NCBI RefSeq assembly: GCF_900111745.1
Contig: NZ_FOIJ01000003.1
Coordinates: 186,001-250,000 of the forward strand
From: Stigmatella erecta
GTDB taxonomy: Bacteria > Myxococcota > Myxococcia > Myxococcales > Myxococcaceae
Direction of reading: 5' to 3'
Length of the DNA stretch: 64,000 nucleotides
In this document: in pieces, positions 9,113 to 16,588 of the stretch
Layout: each line of letters starts with the position of its first letter
How positions within the stretch are numbered: the first letter of the stretch is position 1
The notes under the pieces: generated by a model
Databases searched by the model: none
Told to the model about the DNA's origin: nothing
Seen by the model: only the letters and a program-made list of their open reading frames with translations
Position numbers and translations under genes: made by a program

Positions 9113-10543
9113 ATGGCCTCTCCCCTTCGCGTCCGCTTCGCTCCCTCTCCGACCGGCTACCTCCACATCGGTGGTGCCCGGACCGCGCTCTTCAACTACC
9201 TCTACGCGCGCCGCTTCGGCGGCACCTTCATCCTGCGCATCGAGGACACGGACCTGGAGCGCTCCACGCCGGAGTCGCTGAAGGCCATCCTGGACGGCCT
9301 CAAGTGGCTCGACATCGGCTGGGACGAGGGCCCCGAGAAGGAGGGCCCCCACGCGCCCTACTTCCAGACGCAGCGCCTGGACACCTACCGCGACCACGCG
9401 GATCAGCTCATCGCCGCGGGCAAGGCGTACCGCTGCTACTGCACCCAGGAGGAGATCCGCGAGCGGCGCGCGCAGGCCGAGAAGGAAGGCCGCGCCTACA
9501 AATATGAGGGCACCTGCCGCGACCGCAAGGAGGCCCCCGAGGGCCGTGCTTCCGTCGTGCGCTTCAAGATGCCCTCGGCCGAGGGCTCCGTATCCTTCGA
9601 CGACCTGGTGCTCGGGAAGATCACCAAGGAATACTCGGACCTGGATGACTGGGTCATGCTGCGCGGGGACGGCATCCCCCTCTACAACTATGGCTGCGTC
9701 ATCGACGACCACCTGATGGACATCACCGTGGTGTCGCGCGGGCAGGAGCACGTCAACTCCACCTTCCCGCAGCTGATGCTCTACCAGGCGCTGGGCTGGG
9801 AGCCGCCCCGCTTCGCCCACCTGCCGCTCATCCTGGGCCCGGACCGCGAGAAGCTCTCCAAGCGCAAGCACAAGGAGGCCGACGTGATGTTGCACAAGGC
9901 CAACGGCATCCTGCCGGAGGCCCTGCTCAACTTCGTCATCCGCCTGGGCTGGAGCCACGGCAACGAGGAGGTCATCGCGCGCCCGCAGATGGTTGAGTGG
10001 TTCGACTTCAAGGACGTGGGCTCCACCTCCGGCGTGTGGAACCCGGACAAGCTGCTGTGGCTCAACCAGCACTACCTGAAGACGCTGCCCCCCTCGGACA
10101 TCGCCGCCCGGCTGGCGCCCTTCCTCGCCCAGCAGGGCCAGACGCTCGCCGCCGATGACGTGCGCTTGGAGCGGTTCGTGCTGGCCTTCCGCGAGCGCGC
10201 CAAGACGCTGGTGGAGATGGCCACCATGGCCCTGCCCTACCTCAAGCAGGGCGTGACGCTCGACGAGAAGGCCGCCGCCAAGCACCTCACGGGCGACTCG
10301 CTGGCGCTCCTGCGCCAGGTGCGCGAGGAGACCGCCGCCCTGCCCGGCTGGGAGGTGGCCGCCCTGGACGCGGTCATCAAGACCGTGAGCGAGCGGGCCG
10401 GCGTGGGCATGGGCAAGGTGGCCCAGCCGGTCCGCGTGGCGGTGACCGGCAACACCACGAGCCCCGGCATCGGCGAGACGCTCCAGTTGTTGGGCAAGGA
10501 CGAGGCGCTGCGGCGGCTGGATGCCGCGCTGGCCCGGGGCTAG
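9113..10543 (+). CDS. gltX: Glutamyl-tRNA synthetase
   Basis: A 476-residue class I synthetase that charges tRNA-Glu. It has the HIGH-type motif YLHIGGARTALFNY near residue 15 and the KMSKS-type motif KLSKRKH near 245. A cysteine cluster (CYCTQEE and later TCRD) fits the zinc-binding insertion of the family. The ATG at 9113 is chosen because the next residues (MASPLRVRFAPSPTG) are the family N-terminus. Length is typical. A tRNA-Gln and a tRNA-Glu gene lie 550-690 bases downstream. Bacterial GluRS may be discriminating or may also charge tRNA-Gln; the sequence alone does not settle this. Confidence 0.97.
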   Translation: MASPLRVRFAPSPTGYLHIGGARTALFNYLYARRFGGTFILRIEDTDLERSTPESLKAILDGLKWLDIGWDEGPEKEGPHAPYFQTQRLDTYRDHADQLIAAGKAYRCYCTQEEIRERRAQAEKEGRAYKYEGTCRDRKEAPEGRASVVRFKMPSAEGSVSFDDLVLGKITKEYSDLDDWVMLRGDGIPLYNYGCVIDDHLMDITVVSRGQEHVNSTFPQLMLYQALGWEPPRFAHLPLILGPDREKLSKRKHKEADVMLHKANGILPEALLNFVIRLGWSHGNEEVIARPQMVEWFDFKDVGSTSGVWNPDKLLWLNQHYLKTLPPSDIAARLAPFLAQQGQTLAADDVRLERFVLAFRERAKTLVEMATMALPYLKQGVTLDEKAAAKHLTGDSLALLRQVREETAALPGWEVAALDAVIKTVSERAGVGMGKVAQPVRVAVTGNTTSPGIGETLQLLGKDEALRRLDAALARG

Positions 10544-10609
10544 CCCCCCCTCCAGGGCCCCCGAGAACGCGGTGGACGCCGCGGGATGGGGGCACTAGGG
10601 TATCCGCCG

Positions 10610-11026
10610 ATGACACGAGCGCTTGACAGGCTGACCCGGTGTTTTTATAAGGCGCGCCCGCTTTGGGTCGCAGCCGTGGCCCTGAGCGTGACGGTGGCGG
10701 AGGCGGAGGTCGTCAACGGAGCCCAGCTCCCTGACGGCGCCCGGAAGGTGGGCGAGAACCGGTACCGGGCTCCTGGGGATTTCGAGGAGACCCTGAAGTA
10801 CTACCGGACGGTTTATCCCGCGGGGACGTTCTCGCGGAAATCGATCGTCAACCAGCCGGGCGTGAAGGCGGTTCACATCGTCAACCCCTCGGGGAAGAAT
10901 TTCGAGGGGCTGAACATTTATGAGGCGAACGAGGAAGTTCGCATCTATATCGTGCCGGCGCAGCCCTCGGCGAAGCAGCCCGCCAAGAAGGCGCCGGAGA
11001 CGAAGCCGGGAAAGAAAACTCGGTAG
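10610..11026 (+). CDS. Conserved small secreted protein of unknown function
   Basis: A 138-residue protein. Residues 1-32 form a signal peptide (KARPLWVAAVALSVTVAEA), and the mature part has a compact motif set (LPDGARKVGENRYRAPGDF, LKYYRTVYP, IVNQPGVKAVHIVNPSGK, FEGLNIYEANEEVRIYIVP) ending in a Lys/Pro-rich tail. I do not recognise the family; the sequence looks like an envelope or periplasmic protein. The ATG at 10610 is the only in-frame start that keeps the signal peptide. Unusually, a near-consensus promoter lies inside codons 5-14. Confidence 0.78.
   Translation: MTRALDRLTRCFYKARPLWVAAVALSVTVAEAEVVNGAQLPDGARKVGENRYRAPGDFEETLKYYRTVYPAGTFSRKSIVNQPGVKAVHIVNPSGKNFEGLNIYEANEEVRIYIVPAQPSAKQPAKKAPETKPGKKTR
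10623..10651 (+). promoter_or_regulatory. Near-consensus sigma-70 promoter inside a coding region
   Basis: TTGACA (10623-10628), a 17-base spacer and TATAAG (10646-10651) match 11 of 12 consensus positions, followed by a GC-rich discriminator as in stable-RNA promoters. It lies within the signal-peptide codons of the gene starting at 10610 and points toward the tRNA genes at 11094 and 11230, so it probably drives them or a separate transcript. Confidence 0.6.
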
Positions 11027-11030
11027 TTCA

Positions 11031-11064
11031 CGAGGCCCGGCAAGTTGTGGTAGTGAGGGCCTCG
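11031..11064 (+). terminator. Hairpin downstream of the small secreted gene
   Basis: CGAGGCCC (11031-11038) pairs perfectly with GGGCCTCG (11057-11064) across an 18-base loop, immediately after the stop at 11026. There is no T-run, so termination is uncertain; it may instead be a processing structure in the leader of the tRNA transcript. Confidence 0.35.
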
Positions 11065-11093
11065 CAGGGCGCAGCAAGCAGCAAAGTGGTTTT

Positions 11094-11164
11094 TGGGGAA
11101 TCGTCTAACGGCAGGACAGCAGACTCTGACTCTGCTTATCTAGGTTCGAATCCTAGTTCCCCAG
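11094..11164 (+). tRNA. tRNA-Gln (anticodon CTG)
   Basis: A complete cloverleaf. The acceptor TGGGGAA pairs with TTCCCCA over seven pairs, the anticodon stem GCAGA/TCTGC encloses loop CTCTGAC with anticodon CTG, and the T-arm contains GGTTCGAATCC. The discriminator is G at 11164. CCA is not fully encoded. It is probably co-transcribed with the tRNA-Glu downstream. Confidence 0.95.
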
Positions 11165-11186
11165 CTTGAAAACTTCGGTTGACGTC

Positions 11187-11217
11187 AGGTGGCCGAAGCG
11201 GTAGTTGAAGGCGCAGC
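11187..11217 (+). pseudogene. tRNA-Ser-like 5' fragment
   Basis: Between the two intact tRNAs, AGGTGGCCGA (11187-11196) and GTTGAAGGCGCA (11203-11214) match the D-arm region of bacterial tRNA-Ser, interrupted by a longer D-loop. No anticodon arm or 3' half follows, so it looks like a remnant. Part of the match (GGCGCAGCA) also occurs in the spacer before tRNA-Gln, which weakens the case. Confidence 0.35.
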
Positions 11218-11229
11218 AGCAGCAAGGAC

Positions 11230-11301
11230 GGCCCTGTCGTCTAGTGGTTAGGACGGTGCCCTCTCACGGCACAAACTCGGGTTCGAATCCCGGCAGGGTC
11301 A
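11230..11301 (+). tRNA. tRNA-Glu (anticodon CTC)
   Basis: A complete cloverleaf. The acceptor GGCCCTG pairs with CAGGGTC with one G-T pair, the anticodon stem GTGCC/GGCAC holds loop CTCTCAC with anticodon CTC, and the T-arm has GGGTTCGAATCCC. The discriminator is A at 11301. It is the cognate substrate of the gltX product encoded 700 bases upstream. Confidence 0.96.
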
Positions 11302-11304
11302 CTG

Positions 11305-11347
11305 AGACGCCCGCTCTCCTCACGGAGGGCGGGCGTTTCGCTTTTGC
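11305..11347 (+). terminator. Rho-independent-type terminator after the tRNAs
   Basis: GACGCCCGCTCTCC and GGAGGGCGGGCGTT form a stem of about 13 pairs with a TCAC loop, followed by TCGCTTTT. It ends the tRNA transcript and, being symmetric, could also serve the convergent response-regulator gene that stops at 11393. Confidence 0.8.
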
Positions 11348-11392
11348 GGGCTCCGCGCCGGCAGCGGCCGGAGCCCCCCCTCCCGGGAGGGC

Positions 11393-12364
11393 TCAGCGGC
11401 CCGGAATGCTCTGGTGAAAGGCGCCCAGGGCGGTGGCGAGCCGGTCCTGCGCGCGCTGGATGCAGCGGCGCAGCAGCACCATGCGCAGCCGGTCCGGCAG
11501 GCCCTGCGTCGTGGAGGTCGCGCCGAAGCCCACCAGGTCCAGCCGCAGGCTGATGGCCTCCAGCAAGTCGGCGAGATCCGCCTGGGGGCTGGAGAGCAGC
11601 AGCAGGTCCGGGGAGCGGGACTGGAGGTGCTCGGCCAGCACCCGCCACTGGGGCTCGCCCGTCTCCAGGATGACGACGTCGGCGCTCTCCAGGGCCGAGG
11701 GCGTGGGCGGAAAGCTCGCCACCTCGAACCCTTCGGCGCGCAGCAACTCCACGGCCTCGGTGCTGCCCACCACGGCCACGTGCCCGCTCATGGCGCCGTT
11801 CTGCACAGCCTGCTCGTAGTTGCGCAGCTCGTCCTCCAGCGCCTGGTGCGCCGGCTCCGGCGCATCCTTCCCGGCCAGGATGAGCGCCGAGGCCTGCCGG
11901 GCCACGTGCCGCGCCTGCTCCCGGCCGCGGATGCGCTCGGTGCGGCGCTCCAGCGCGGCGCGCACCTTGGCGCGCAGCACCCGGAGGTCATCGAAGGGCT
12001 TGAGAATGTAGTCGCTGGCCCCCGCGGCAAAGGCGGCGATGACGGACTCCGAGCTGGCGTAGCCGGTGATCATCATCGCCTCGAGGGACGGCTGCAGCTG
12101 CCGGGCCGCGGCGATGAGTTCGATGCCGCTCATCTGGGGCAGGTTCTTGTCCGTCACCAGCACATCGAAGCGCTGGGCCCTCAGCAAGGGCAGCGCCTCC
12201 TCGGCGCTGGTGGCCTGGGTGATCAGCAGGTCCGGCTCGCGCGACAGCAGCCGGGTGCAGATGTCCAGCACCACGAGCTCGTCATCCACCAGCAAAACGG
12301 TCGAAGCGAGCGTCCCGCCGCCACCTTGCTCCTCCTCCTCCTCGATTTCGAACGGCAAATCCAT
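11393..12364 (-). CDS. Two-domain response regulator with degenerate second receiver
   Basis: A 323-residue protein with no DNA-binding domain. After an acidic N-terminal stretch (EIEEEEEQ), residues about 20-140 form a canonical receiver: VLLVDDELV, phosphorylatable Asp in FDVLVTDKNLPQMSG, MITGYAS and YILKPFDD. A helical linker rich in Arg/Ala follows. The C-terminal half again looks receiver-like (HVAVVGSTEAVELLRAEGF, then ADVVILET, then LLLLSSPQ), but the acceptor Asp is missing, so it is a probable pseudo-receiver. The ATG at 12364 is the natural start before the receiver. It lies divergent from a small membrane protein gene. Confidence 0.85.
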   Translation of the reverse strand: MDLPFEIEEEEEQGGGGTLASTVLLVDDELVVLDICTRLLSREPDLLITQATSAEEALPLLRAQRFDVLVTDKNLPQMSGIELIAAARQLQPSLEAMMITGYASSESVIAAFAAGASDYILKPFDDLRVLRAKVRAALERRTERIRGREQARHVARQASALILAGKDAPEPAHQALEDELRNYEQAVQNGAMSGHVAVVGSTEAVELLRAEGFEVASFPPTPSALESADVVILETGEPQWRVLAEHLQSRSPDLLLLSSPQADLADLLEAISLRLDLVGFGATSTTQGLPDRLRMVLLRRCIQRAQDRLATALGAFHQSIPGR

Positions 12365-12432
12365 GCCGGCCCAGGATCTCACAGCTCGCGAGCAACTTCG
12401 AGCGGCGAGGCGAGACGTCCTATTCTGAGGGG

Positions 12433-13014
12433 GTGAGTTTCGCCGACGCCCTGGTGGAAAACCGCATCCCCCCCCGGCTTGGGGACGTCCTCCTGCGCTA
12501 TGACGAGGGGCGCCTGGTGGGAGAATCCCGACCCACCTCCTGGGCACGGCGCCTGCTGCCCGAGCTGTGCCTGCTGGTCGCAGCCCTGTGTGGCGTGGGC
12601 AGCGTGGGCACCCTGCTGAGCGTCCCCTCCCGCCTGGCCGCCCCGGTGGCCTGGGGGCTCCTGGCCGCCGCCTTCGTGGGGCTCGGGCTCCGGCTCGAAG
12701 GCCGGCTGGCCCGGCGCCGCTTCGCCTTGCACTTCCGCACGGAGACGCTCCAGCTGGACCACCTGACGTGGGCCCCCGGAACGACACGCACCCACGTCAT
12801 CCCCTTCGATGACGTCACCTCGGTGGAGGTGGTGCCCCGGGGCCCCGGCCGCCGGGCCCTCGTCGTGGAATGGCGCCCGGAGCCCGATCAACCCCCGCGG
12901 CAGGCCGTGCTGGTGGAGCACATCCTCCCCGCCGAGGAGGAGACGCTCCGCCGCGTCTGGCGGATGCTCCGCAATGCCTTCGGGCTCAAGGCATCGGCGC
13001 CCGGAGGACCGTGA
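12433..13014 (+). CDS. Two-TM membrane protein with PH-like C-terminal part, unknown
   Basis: A 193-residue protein starting at GTG 12433 behind GAGGGG. Two hydrophobic segments lie near residues 45-60 and 68-88, followed by a soluble domain (RFALHFRTETLQLDHL, THVIPFDDVTSVEVVPRG, RALVVEWRP) that resembles bacterial PH-like domains on short membrane proteins. I cannot assign a function. Its last 29 bases overlap the 3' end of the convergent receiver-histidine kinase gene. Confidence 0.75.
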   Translation: MSFADALVENRIPPRLGDVLLRYDEGRLVGESRPTSWARRLLPELCLLVAALCGVGSVGTLLSVPSRLAAPVAWGLLAAAFVGLGLRLEGRLARRRFALHFRTETLQLDHLTWAPGTTRTHVIPFDDVTSVEVVPRGPGRRALVVEWRPEPDQPPRQAVLVEHILPAEEETLRRVWRMLRNAFGLKASAPGGP

Positions 13015-14143
13015 TGTTGATCTCCGTGCCCTCGCCCGGCACGGAGGTGAGCTGGAGCTTGCCGCCGTACTGCGTGACCAGCTCCTTGCAGATGGACAGC
13101 CCCAGCCCGGTGCCGATGCCCACGGGCTTGGTGGTGAAGAGCGGCTGGAAGACCTTCTCCTGGAGCTCCAGCGGAATGCCGCACCCGTTGTCCGCGACGG
13201 TGATGGTGACCCACCGGTCCTGCTGCGTCCACCGCACGTCGATGCGGCCGGTGCGCTGGACGCCCTCCATGGCCTGAGCGGCATTCACGATGAGGTTGAG
13301 CAGCACCTGGCAGAGCTTCACCGGGCCGAACAGCACGCGCACCTGCTCCCCACTGCTGGTGAGCCGGGCCCGGTCCCGCACCTCCGCGCGCGCCAGCTTC
13401 ACCGCGAAGGACACCACCTCGGACACCTCCGCCGCCTGCTCCGTCTCATCGCCCCGCGCCTGGGCCTTGAGCCCATTGGCCACCTGCCGCAGGTGCTCGG
13501 TGCCCGTGGCGAGATCTCCGATGAGCGCGGGCAGATCCTTCACCGTCTCCGCCACGGCCGGATGCGGGTCCTCCTCCAGGTGCTTGTTCACGTAGGCGAT
13601 GATGGACTCCATGTCCCGGCGCAGGGAGACCACGTTCTGCGAGAGGTAGCCCACCGGGCCCATCAGCTCGTGCGCGATGCCCGCCGTCACCTGCCCCAGC
13701 GTGGCCAGGCGCTCGGCCTTCATCATCCGGCCTTCCACCTGGCGGATCTTCAGCTCCAGCCGGGCGATCTTCAGGGCATCCTCGAGCGCGGCGAGCATCT
13801 CCGCCCGGTCCCACGGCTTGACGAAGTAGCGCGTCACCTGGCCGCGGTTGACGGCGTCCACCACGGCCTGGAGATCCGCATAGGCCGTGACGAGCATGCG
13901 CTTGGCATCCGGGGCCAGCGTGCGCGCCCGCTCCAGCAGCTCCACGCCACTCATGCCCGGCATCCGCTGATCGGAGATGACGACGCCGATGTCGCCGCGC
14001 CGCTGCTCCAGCACGGTCAGCGCTTCATTGGGCGAAGAGCAACGCAGGATGCGGAAGCGCTGCCCGAAGTTGGCGTCGAACACCCGGAGGTTCAGGGCGT
14101 CGTCATCACAGTAAAGCACCGCGGGAAGATCAGAGGGGGTCAT
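12986..14143 (-). CDS. Receiver-histidine kinase hybrid (response regulator plus HisKA/HATPase)
   Basis: A 385-residue soluble kinase. Residues 1-125 are a receiver (AVLYCDDDALNLRVF, acceptor Asp in GVVISDQRMPGMSG, LVTAYADL, RYFVKPWD). A coiled-coil helix leads to the phospho-acceptor H-box (LGQVTAGIAHELMGPVGYL), then N-box (LLNLIVNAAQAME), G1 (VADNGCGIP) and G2 (GTGLGLSICKELV). The receiver-first order marks a protein that takes phosphate or signal from another kinase. The ATG at 14143 fits the receiver start; longer readings add unlikely sequence. No transmembrane segment is seen, so it acts in the cytosol. Confidence 0.93.
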   Translation of the reverse strand: MTPSDLPAVLYCDDDALNLRVFDANFGQRFRILRCSSPNEALTVLEQRRGDIGVVISDQRMPGMSGVELLERARTLAPDAKRMLVTAYADLQAVVDAVNRGQVTRYFVKPWDRAEMLAALEDALKIARLELKIRQVEGRMMKAERLATLGQVTAGIAHELMGPVGYLSQNVVSLRRDMESIIAYVNKHLEEDPHPAVAETVKDLPALIGDLATGTEHLRQVANGLKAQARGDETEQAAEVSEVVSFAVKLARAEVRDRARLTSSGEQVRVLFGPVKLCQVLLNLIVNAAQAMEGVQRTGRIDVRWTQQDRWVTITVADNGCGIPLELQEKVFQPLFTTKPVGIGTGLGLSICKELVTQYGGKLQLTSVPGEGTEINITVLRAPMP

Positions 14144-14287
14144 GGCGTGCGGTCCGGCCAGGCCTTCCATGGAAGCCGGACCGGATACACACAGGATAAC
14201 CCCACCGCCCTCGCGTGCATCGCCCCTCCGAGCCCCACCGTGTGAAGCCACGAAAGCGGGTCCCCCTGGACCCTGACGCACCGCGTC

Positions 14288-14587
14288 CTAGCTCGACGAG
14301 GAGGGCTCCTCCACCGGAGCCACACGCGGGGTGTGGTTCAACAGGGAGAACTCCACCACCTCCAGGGAAGCGAACGGCTTCCGGGGGAGCGAGCTGAGCA
14401 AGGTGAGGAGGGTGGCGGGGGCGCCGTTCTCCCGGGCGACATGAACCAGTTGCTCCACCGAGAGCGGAAACACCGCGCCTTCCAGGGCCTTCCGAAGGGA
14501 ACCGAAGGGAGAGGACTGCACCGGGACAGGGGCATCGGCGCCACGGCCATCGGCGGTTGAACGGGCTCGCGTCATGTCGTCGTTCAT
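14288..14587 (-). CDS. DUF2795-like small protein
   Basis: A 99-residue protein. The central segment (LRKALEGAVFPLSVEQLVHV, ARENGAPATLLTLLSSLPRK, FASLEVVEFSL) matches the pattern of DUF2795 proteins, in which a short helical unit with a LEG-x-FPa motif and a LP-x-FxS ending is found. The function of this family is unknown. N- and C-termini are low-complexity. Divergent from the 63-residue gene at 14741. Confidence 0.72.
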   Translation of the reverse strand: MNDDMTRARSTADGRGADAPVPVQSSPFGSLRKALEGAVFPLSVEQLVHVARENGAPATLLTLLSSLPRKPFASLEVVEFSLLNHTPRVAPVEEPSSSS

Positions 14588-14740
14588 TGGGCCTAAGTTA
14601 AGCAGCGAACAGGAGCCGTGCGGGAACTTTTTGCCGCCCGGAGAGCAGCCAGGACAGCAAGCGCCGGCTCCATGCGCCCCTGGCTACTTTCATTCCCCCA
14701 CCCCACCTTCATTGGGCGGACACCCCACAGGAGGCATGGG

Positions 14741-14932
14741 ATGGCGAAGAAGGACAAGGGCTACGCAGAGAACATCAAGCACCCCCAAGCGACCCGGCCG
14801 GAGCCTTGGCCTGGCATTCAGGGCCGCTCGAAGGAGCACGAGGAGGACTTGCCCACGGAGACGCCGCGCGAGGCACAGGCGGATGTCACCGAGGCCCAGC
14901 GCAAGCTGGAGAAGGACATGGAAGACACCTAG
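14741..14932 (+). CDS. Small hydrophilic protein of unknown function
   Basis: A 63-residue, highly charged protein (MAKKDKGYAENIKHPQ, then PETEAxx-like and QADVTEAQRKLEKDMED), probably disordered or helical. The ATG at 14741 follows AGGAGG at a good distance. No signal peptide, membrane segment or cysteine is present. I do not recognise the family. The good ribosome site and codon bias support a real gene. Confidence 0.65.
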   Translation: MAKKDKGYAENIKHPQATRPEPWPGIQGRSKEHEEDLPTETPREAQADVTEAQRKLEKDMEDT

Positions 14933-14999
14933 CCGCCGCCGCGGCCCTGGGCCCACGGGCCGCCATGTTCGCGCATGGCGGCCCGCGTGCACACGGGGG

Positions 15000-16583
15000 C
15001 TAGAACAGCAGCCGCATCGGGTGCTCGAGCAGGTTCTTCAGCTCGCGCAAGTACTCGGCGCCCGTGGCACCGTCGATGACCCGGTGGTCGCCCGAGAGCG
15101 TCACCGTGAGGATCTTCCTCACCGCGAGCTGCCCGTCGCGCACCACCGCTTTGTCCGCCACGGCCCCGACCGCGATGATGGCGGCCTGCGGCGGGTTGAT
15201 GACGGCGACGAACTGGTCGATGCCGTACATGCCCAGGTTGGACACCGTGATGGACCCGCCGGTGTACTCCTCCGGCTTTAGGGCCTTCTTCCGGGCCCGC
15301 TCGGCCAGCTCACGCGCCTCGGCGGAGATGGCCTGCAGTCCCTTCTGATCCGCGTCCTTGATGATGGGCGTGATGAGGCCATCCTCGATGGCCACCGCGA
15401 TGCCCACATCCGCCGTGGCGAACTGCAGGATGTTGTTGCCCTGCAGCGACACGTTCATCTTCGGAGAGCGGCGCAGGGCAACAGCCACCGCCTTCACGAT
15501 GATGTCGTTGACGGAGACCTTGGACTCCAGCGCCTTGGCCTCGTCGCGGATCTTCATCGCCGCGTCCATCTCCACGTCCACCGTCAGGTAGAAGTGGGGC
15601 ACGCCCGGCTTCACCTCGCTCATGCGCTGCGAGATGACCTTGCGCATGTTCGAGATGGGGATCGTCTTCGGGGCCGGACGGCTGCCCGGAGCCGCAGCGC
15701 GAGCCGGAGCCTCGGGGGCCTTCTTCGCCGCCGCAGGACCCTGCGCCAGCGCGGCCTCGATGTCCCGCTTCACGACGCGCCCGAGCGGACCCGAGCCGTG
15801 AACCGCGGCCAGATCCAACCCCTGCGAGCTCGCCATCTTCCGGGCCAGCGGGCTCGCGCGAACGCGGCCGCCGGCCTGAGCCGGACGAGGCGCCGCCGCC
15901 GGGGCCGGAGCCTCGGCCTTCGCCGCAGGCGCCGCACTGGGCGCCGCGGGCTTGGGTGCCGCGGGAGCCGGTGCCACCGCCTTGCCGCCCTTGCCCGAGA
16001 TGTACGCGATGGGGGCTCCCACCTGCGCCACCTGGTCCGCGTCCACGAGGATCTTCGTGAGCGTCCCGTCGTCGTAGGCCTCCACCTCGAGGTTGGACTT
16101 GTCCGTCTCCACCTCGGCGATGGCATCTCCGGAAGAGACCTTGTCTCCCACCTTCTTCAGCCACTTGACGACCTTGCCCTCCTTCATCGTCGGGGAGAGC
16201 GCGGGCATGAGCACGGGGATGCCGTCCCCCCCGGAAGCGGGAGCCGCCTCGGGAGCCTTCGGGGCCGCGGCGGGAGCCGCCGGGGTCTCGGCCTTGGGGG
16301 GCGCCGCGGGCGCGGAGGGCTTGCCGCCCGCCTCGACCTTCTCACCCTTGGCCCCCACATACGCGATGGGGGCGCCCACCTGAGCCAGCTCCCCCTCGGG
16401 CACGAGGATCTGCAGCAGGACCCCGTCGTCGTACGCCTCCACCTCAAGGTTGGACTTGTCCGTCTCCACCTCGGCGATGGCATCCCCGGAGGAGACCTTG
16501 TCCCCCACCTTCTTCAGCCACTTGACGAGCTTCCCCTCCTTCATGGTGGGGGAAAGCGCCGGCATCTGAATGGGCTTGGCCAT
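15000..16583 (-). CDS. pdhC: Pyruvate dehydrogenase E2, dihydrolipoamide acetyltransferase (two lipoyl domains)
   Basis: A 527-residue core subunit of the pyruvate dehydrogenase complex. Two lipoyl domains (about 1-80 and 125-200) each carry the lipoylated Lys in ETDKSNLEVEAYDDG, separated by Ala/Pro-rich swinging linkers. A peripheral subunit-binding domain (RVRASPLARKMASSQGLDL) follows, and the acyltransferase core ends with LSGDHRVIDGATGAEYL. It passes acetyl groups from E1 to CoA. Last of the pdhA-pdhB-pdhC operon. The two lipoyl modules are nearly identical over about 45 residues, suggesting recent duplication or conversion. Confidence 0.96.
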   Translation of the reverse strand: MAKPIQMPALSPTMKEGKLVKWLKKVGDKVSSGDAIAEVETDKSNLEVEAYDDGVLLQILVPEGELAQVGAPIAYVGAKGEKVEAGGKPSAPAAPPKAETPAAPAAAPKAPEAAPASGGDGIPVLMPALSPTMKEGKVVKWLKKVGDKVSSGDAIAEVETDKSNLEVEAYDDGTLTKILVDADQVAQVGAPIAYISGKGGKAVAPAPAAPKPAAPSAAPAAKAEAPAPAAAPRPAQAGGRVRASPLARKMASSQGLDLAAVHGSGPLGRVVKRDIEAALAQGPAAAKKAPEAPARAAAPGSRPAPKTIPISNMRKVISQRMSEVKPGVPHFYLTVDVEMDAAMKIRDEAKALESKVSVNDIIVKAVAVALRRSPKMNVSLQGNNILQFATADVGIAVAIEDGLITPIIKDADQKGLQAISAEARELAERARKKALKPEEYTGGSITVSNLGMYGIDQFVAVINPPQAAIIAVGAVADKAVVRDGQLAVRKILTVTLSGDHRVIDGATGAEYLRELKNLLEHPMRLLF

Positions 16584-16588
16584 ACGTC

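Noticed and set aside
11179-11229. Promoter-like TTGACG and TAGTTG before tRNA-Glu
   Set aside because: The -10 box is poor and the region is better explained as tRNA remnant and spacer; the strong promoter at 10623 can serve both tRNAs.
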